Under the pieces are notes generated by a model. It did no database searches. It was not told the DNA's origin and saw only the letters and a program-made list of their open reading frames with translations. DNA of 55,681 nt from CANQDT01 sp051878935. Its GTDB lineage: Bacteria; Bacillota; Clostridia; Lachnospirales; Lachnospiraceae. Positions 52,801 to 55,681 of this stretch are shown piece after piece. The DNA lies in assembly GCA_051878935.1 (NCBI GenBank), contig JBJELB010000038.1, positions 1 to 55,681 on the forward strand. Direction: 5' to 3'. Position 1 is the stretch's first letter; every line of letters begins with the position of its first letter. The position numbers and the translations under genes are program-made.

Positions 52801-54102
52801 ATTCTTCGCATTATAAACTACTTTTGGTCGTTCCATAACCATATTGAAGCTTAACAAGCCATATAAATCGATTTTTTCCTGTGCTGTTAAATCATCATAT
52901 AAACTATTTAATTCATCCAAATTATGTTTATTATACTGTTCAAAAGTATAATAATCTGTATATGTTACAAACTCTTCCCCATCTGCTTCTGTATTATTCT
53001 TAGCGGAAGCGAACGCTGTCTGATACGCATCTGATGATTCTTCCAGATACATAGGTGTATCCTCAGTAATCGTTGCGTCAGGATCTAGAAATTCCGGATT
53101 ATTGAACACAGGCAGTGCGACGCCTTCATTCTTCCAGTTATACAGGTCAGTTGATGAATATACGGAAGTACCTATCACCGGAGTAGCATTCCATGTACTG
53201 CCATTTTCCGACCAGTTTTCTGTACCTTTGTGTTCTCCGTACCAATAGTATTTCTCCGATACCGGATCCCACATCACACCACCACCGTGAGCCTGAATCG
53301 TTACTCCTTCCGTATCTGTCCATACGGAATCCGGTGTAAAGGAATCATATTTCGTTGCCATCTGATATTTCTGAATCTCATTTTGAACCATGATATACGC
53401 TGAAATAATCTCATCTGGATTTTCACTCTCTACAGCCGCATCAACTACTGCAGTTACGCCAGAAATGTCAGAACCATCCACTGCAGCTAATTCCTGTAGT
53501 TCTGTATACACTGTATTCAATGCAGCAACAGGAACTGTGTTATATGTATACACCAGGATACTTGCAACATTCATATAAGAACCAGCTACTGCACAAAAGC
53601 GGACATACGAGTATTCGTTGTTATCATATACCGGAATCGTTGTATAGACACCTGCCGTAGGATTCTCATCTACAGAACCAAGCTTCACAAAGTTCTCTCC
53701 ATCGGTTGAGGCTTCAAAAGAACAACCAATTATTCTGCTCGTATATTGTCCATCCTTATCGGATCTCGGACAGAATTCAATTTTAGCGATTCTTTGTGCC
53801 TGTGGGTACCGGATCATCGTCCATCCCGCACCGCCATCATATTCCGTACCGCTACCATCCGCTTTATTCTTCTTCAGATCAGGAAACGTTGAAGTATTAC
53901 CGTCCCATGCCTTATCCGCATTGGACAACCCTTCTGACGAATCCGTGATGGTGGTACCAGATGCATTGTCCAACTGTGTATACGTGACAACTGCATCATC
54001 TGTTCCCTCTGCTTTGACTGATACACTTCCGACAATACTCGAAAACAACATCGATACCGCAAGCATATAAGACAAGACAGATTTGCATACTTTTCTCATC
54101 AT
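49891..54102 (-). CDS. Secreted multidomain GH43 (exo-beta-1,3-galactanase-like) with two beta-helix-like modules and dockerin
   Basis: 1403 aa. Signal 1-31. F5/8C domain 34-190. GH43 263-680 with IQAHGGGVMWD (H272), MERPKVVY (E424), RDMTLFVDDDGTGY, SREAPAIL (E548), SSGCSGW, DRWSAG and YSKYHWLPI. FIVAR-like helices 685-750. Two copies of the unnamed beta-rich module at 754-1046 and 1050-1343. Dockerin-like pair at 1345-1398 (DVNDDGVLDIAD, DYDGDGKVTAVD). It is a paralogue of the 45549-49535 protein with domains in a different order: the module moves from the N- to the C-terminal side and doubles, and the C-terminal F5/8C is missing. Expected to remove galactose from beta-1,3-galactan outside the cell (motif-based inference). 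GGAGG precedes tandem ATGs. Confidence 0.85.
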   Translation of the reverse strand: MMRKVCKSVLSYMLAVSMLFSSIVGSVSVKAEGTDDAVVTYTQLDNASGTTITDSSEGLSNADKAWDGNTSTFPDLKKNKADGSGTEYDGGAGWTMIRYPQAQRIAKIEFCPRSDKDGQYTSRIIGCSFEASTDGENFVKLGSVDENPTAGVYTTIPVYDNNEYSYVRFCAVAGSYMNVASILVYTYNTVPVAALNTVYTELQELAAVDGSDISGVTAVVDAAVESENPDEIISAYIMVQNEIQKYQMATKYDSFTPDSVWTDTEGVTIQAHGGGVMWDPVSEKYYWYGEHKGTENWSENGSTWNATPVIGTSVYSSTDLYNWKNEGVALPVFNNPEFLDPDATITEDTPMYLEESSDAYQTAFASAKNNTEADGEEFVTYTDYYTFEQYNKHNLDELNSLYDDLTAQEKIDLYGLLSFNMVMERPKVVYNAKNNNYVMWFHLDGQDTGIRIGKYAWADAGVAVSDSPTGPFKYIGKADLTVGKELVSSSSGATDMLRDMTLFVDDDGTGYVLHSNEDNQTLYIDELTDDYTGITGNFSRNFIGISREAPAILKHNGTYYIISSGCSGWAANEGGVASADCLIIDYEDEASEAALQHVGPFQQMNNHLTNFAIGPNSSKTFGGQSTGIFQVQGKEGCFIYMGDRWSAGSLRYSKYHWLPIIIDDENKTLAANWASEWTLDEFDTIASNRKDLNTLIQKCRDIDESLYSSDSVATLNTAISTAEEVTYNADYDTIADAIATLKNVYDELDETDAVAVFNSIEYDSFEDAYDAFVESEATGTITLLQDSEIAYETHTLSYALTVTSNSTGPHTLRVAGQNESADIDALFDVSTSQLELNNVNIDGNSLNAIFAKGDYNLYIVNDVTLSNFTRQIKTGKRMQIEKAAQLTLNNCVTTEDDYLLEMNQYGRSWGTLEVKDSSAKVAVVGYTSSSNSWFKNIISDGKNDCDIHITGGSCSMGVDNTMIVNGNAKVAIADGNSINMNGTPIFSKDSVLKITYGTNGNFYANGTVVVYGNGYITEENMSGFTITNEGYVLELNEDGNLVMKSESETEYAATFGGVGYETFEAAYDAFVAGAADGTITLLKDAVLDYEVHSVTSVGNLTITSDANGPYTLTVADKGDVDTIAKLFDVDKKYLRLVNVNVDGAGLDAYFAQGGYHLQIGGEVTMKNFTRTIKKGNRMTVDSGATLKVVDCAATDNYLFEVYSYAHLTGTVDITNSSAAKAVIGYDWSKNSELADVQSITSDGKNCDLYVSAEYNRIAYAATTYTGTVNVTVANYPLRLFKTPTFADGAVMKITYENPTNGAVVMTSANEGAVTEDLLEHIVLTNEGYRLVMNEEGNLVLRAIVEGDVNDDGVLDIADASAILDVASGVKTVEDNSAYDYDGDGKVTAVDALKLYLTIPTSEE

Positions 54103-54172
54103 GTTTCTCCTCCATTCATTTTACTTTGTTCATTTGTGAAAATATCACAAATGTTTATGCTTTTACAGTAAT

Positions 54173-54236
54173 AGTTTACAATTTATCTACAAATATGAAC
54201 ATGATTTATCGTTACCAGTAGGGGTTAATATGTTGC
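54173..54236 (-). promoter_or_regulatory. Promoter with regulon box for the second dockerin GH43 gene
   Basis: Minus strand -10 TAAACT (54173-54178), weak -35. Box AGGGGTTAATATGTTGC at 54220-54236, 41 nt upstream of the -10. Confidence 0.55.
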
Positions 54237-54268
54237 AATAGACGCTAATGAATTGGTTTTATGAAACA

Positions 54269-54298
54269 AAAGGGCCGGAGAAAATCTCCGACCCTTTC
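54269..54298 (-). terminator. Terminator after the 58-aa gene
   Basis: Stem 54269-54281 with 54285-54297, one mismatch, AAA loop; T-rich tract on the minus strand. Confidence 0.8.
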
Positions 54299-54307
54299 CT
54301 ATGGACT

Positions 54308-54484
54308 CTACCAAATATTGAGCACTCCCCAATTATTGTCAGATGACAAGTCCACAGCATCAACCGTTATACCACCATCATCATACGTAGTAATCGTTCC
54401 CGCTTCGACTGTTGAGCTTGTAATTAAATTTTGAACTTCAAACATTGTGCACTCCATTTGAGGAGTTACATATACTTTTTTCAT
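54308..54484 (-). CDS. 58-aa small protein of unknown function
   Basis: An ATG at 54484 preceded by GAGGAGGG (9-nt gap) opens a 58-codon frame that ends in TAG just before a terminator. It starts MKKVYVTPQMECTMFEV and goes on with NLITSS, then an acidic, Thr/Asp-rich tail ending NWGVLNIW. The MKK-x-Y-x-x-P opening followed by an amphipathic strand and I-T-S-S recalls a class of short, uncharacterised Firmicutes proteins; it also faintly recalls RiPP leader peptides. Neither comparison gives a function. It lies 19 nt after the beheaded module gene, so it is transcribed with it if that is transcribed. The strong ribosome site and its own terminator argue for a real gene. Confidence 0.65.
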   Translation of the reverse strand: MKKVYVTPQMECTMFEVQNLITSSTVEAGTITTYDDGGITVDAVDLSSDNNWGVLNIW

Positions 54485-54503
54485 ATTTTATTACCCTCCT
54501 CAC

Positions 54504-55658
54504 TTATTCTGCTGTAGCACTCAGAATCTTAACAACGTTCTCCTCAGTTGCATACTCTTCACCGAGCGCCGTTGCTACGTCATACATAGATTTTGTCTGA
54601 GCATCACCATATACAACGGTACTATCTGACATAACCATATATGGTCTCACTGTAAAGCTTGTCTTATAAAAGTTGCCATTAGCGGATGGAATGCCAATGA
54701 GCATTGCTGCATATTGCGTTGTATTAACACCTTCTACATAGTTCACAGTTGATTTTACCTGCGCTGCTTTTACAGTATAATCACCATACTCCACACCATC
54801 GGTCGCTGCGGCTATCGTTAATTCATTCGATCCAAGTACAACTGTTGGTATAATTAACGTACCATACTCTTGTACACCAGCTGTCCCGATATCTGCAACA
54901 CTATGATTAATACGGGAAACGAAACGGAAACCTTCATCACCACTTAAACGAATGGAAGCACCTTCGAATGTAGTAACGATATTCTTATCTTGCAATACTA
55001 AATCACCATTATCATCCAATACTAGATTATATCCATCGTTGGCAAGTGCAATGCTAGCCTCAGAAAGCTTGCTATTACCATATACAACGACTGTTCCGTC
55101 AGCATATTCAGTACCATTCGTACCATATGTAATAGTAAAGGAACTATTCTCATCAACGAACGTTGGTGCAGCATTTAATATGAATTTATATGTTCCATCC
55201 TTCAATGTTGCTTTTACCGGACCTGTCACATTGAAATATCCATCAACACCTAAAGCCATATTTCCCTTTTCGGCTTGACCATAAATATCACAGCTATTAT
55301 TGCCATCCGTAGATACATTTCCCAACCAGTTATTTGAGTGATAATTATATCCAATAACACCCAAATTAGCAGATGAATCTACAATATCAATAGTACCCCA
55401 AACACGACCATACTCTAAGATTTCAACTACATGATTATCTTCCGTGTTACAATTAACTAAATGTAATACGGAATTTTTATTTACGTATAAACCATTACCT
55501 GATTTAATCTGTTTTGAGAAGTTTGACATTGTTACATCATTTGTAAATTGCAAATGAGTATTCTTAGTTGTAGAATCAGAGAATTTCGTATCCAGATTTG
55601 TTCCATCAACCTTCACATCTTGTAAAATTAGTAAACGCAGAATAGCGAGTACCTCCAA
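54504..55658 (-). pseudogene. 5'-truncated secreted-protein remnant with module and C-terminal beta domain
   Basis: About 384 codons open from a TTG at 55658, with an in-frame TAA six bases upstream. Residues 8-225 match the second two-thirds of the 300-residue beta-rich module (compare KVDGTNLD with NVDGAGLD in the 1403-aa protein, then DVTMSNFSKQIKSGNG). The part before LRLLILQDVKVDG, about 95 module residues and any signal peptide, is missing. Residues 230-384 (ASIRLSGDEGFRFVSRINH ... YGTLIIP) form another beta domain often seen at C-termini of Lachnospiraceae secreted proteins. Without a signal peptide it cannot act like its relatives. Either a deletion fused it to a foreign terminator, or an upstream piece lies elsewhere. 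Confidence 0.6.
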
Positions 55659-55681
55659 AAATTAAGAGCCGCCTCACGGCA
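55657..55681 (-). terminator. Probable terminator of a gene beyond the window, partly visible
   Basis: Minus strand reads GCCGTGAGGCGGCTC then TTAATTTTT: a loop with the right arm and U-tract of an intrinsic terminator, whose left arm would lie past the edge. It abuts the truncated module gene directly. Confidence 0.4.

Noticed and set aside
42590..54102. Sortase or S-layer anchoring of the giant secreted proteins
   Set aside because: No LPxTG-type C-terminus, SLH domain or cohesin was found; only Big_2 or dockerin-like ends are visible.

Overview
The window looks like a chromosomal segment of a low-to-mid GC, spore-forming, Gram-positive gut anaerobe, most likely a Lachnospiraceae member (Roseburia, Lachnospira or Eubacterium type). 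This rests on AGGAGG ribosome sites, lysine-rich Big_2 domains, a sporulation-type deacetylase, a Csp-like subtilase and YesS/YesL-type proteins. The species is inference. No rRNA, tRNA, CRISPR array, transposase or integrase was recognised.

Layout. (1) 1-2871: a truncated polysaccharide deacetylase on the minus strand, a cold-shock gene with a hairpin-bearing leader, a DUF624/YesL membrane protein and a ROK sugar kinase. (2) 2892-13043: a uronate/oligosaccharide locus on the minus strand (solute-binding lipoprotein, cytoplasmic heparinase II/III-like protein, two LplB/YtcP-type permeases, kduI), with a divergent membrane-anchored AraC-type sensor. (3) 13052-18183: GH43 beta-xylosidase plus nitrilase, an Asn-rich lipoprotein, and a dhuI-kduD pair. 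(4) 18189-28861: housekeeping genes on the minus strand (Csp-like protease, clpX variant, cyclophilin lipoprotein, xpt, two amidases, murF, murE, ung). (5) 29469-55681: minus-strand sugar genes (galE, manA, GH51, GH36) and very large secreted proteins: a 2007-aa heparinase-like protein, a Big_2 protein, and two multidomain GH43 proteins with dockerin-like C-termini. It ends with a 58-aa peptide gene and a beheaded gene fragment.

How the genes may fit together (inference). The two giant GH43 proteins carry the AHGGG, ERPK, RDMTLF and REAPA signatures I associate with exo-beta-1,3-galactanases. Add a secreted heparinase-fold lyase candidate, arabinofuranosidase, alpha-galactosidase, galE, and two isomerase routes for unsaturated uronate (KduI and DhuI, sharing KduD). 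Together these suggest a type II arabinogalactan or gum-arabic-like substrate. Four promoters of the secreted/GH36 genes share a 17-bp box set 41-42 nt upstream of the -10, so they look like one regulon.

Most unusual: three large palindromic intergenic elements of about 450-470 bp at 15604, 28961 and 36025, and a 73-bp minimal relative at 49768. They share a core made of two distinguishable inverted halves. Their outer arms differ between copies but pair within each copy, and the central hairpin shows compensatory base changes. I do not recognise this family; it may be a structured RNA or a non-autonomous mobile element.
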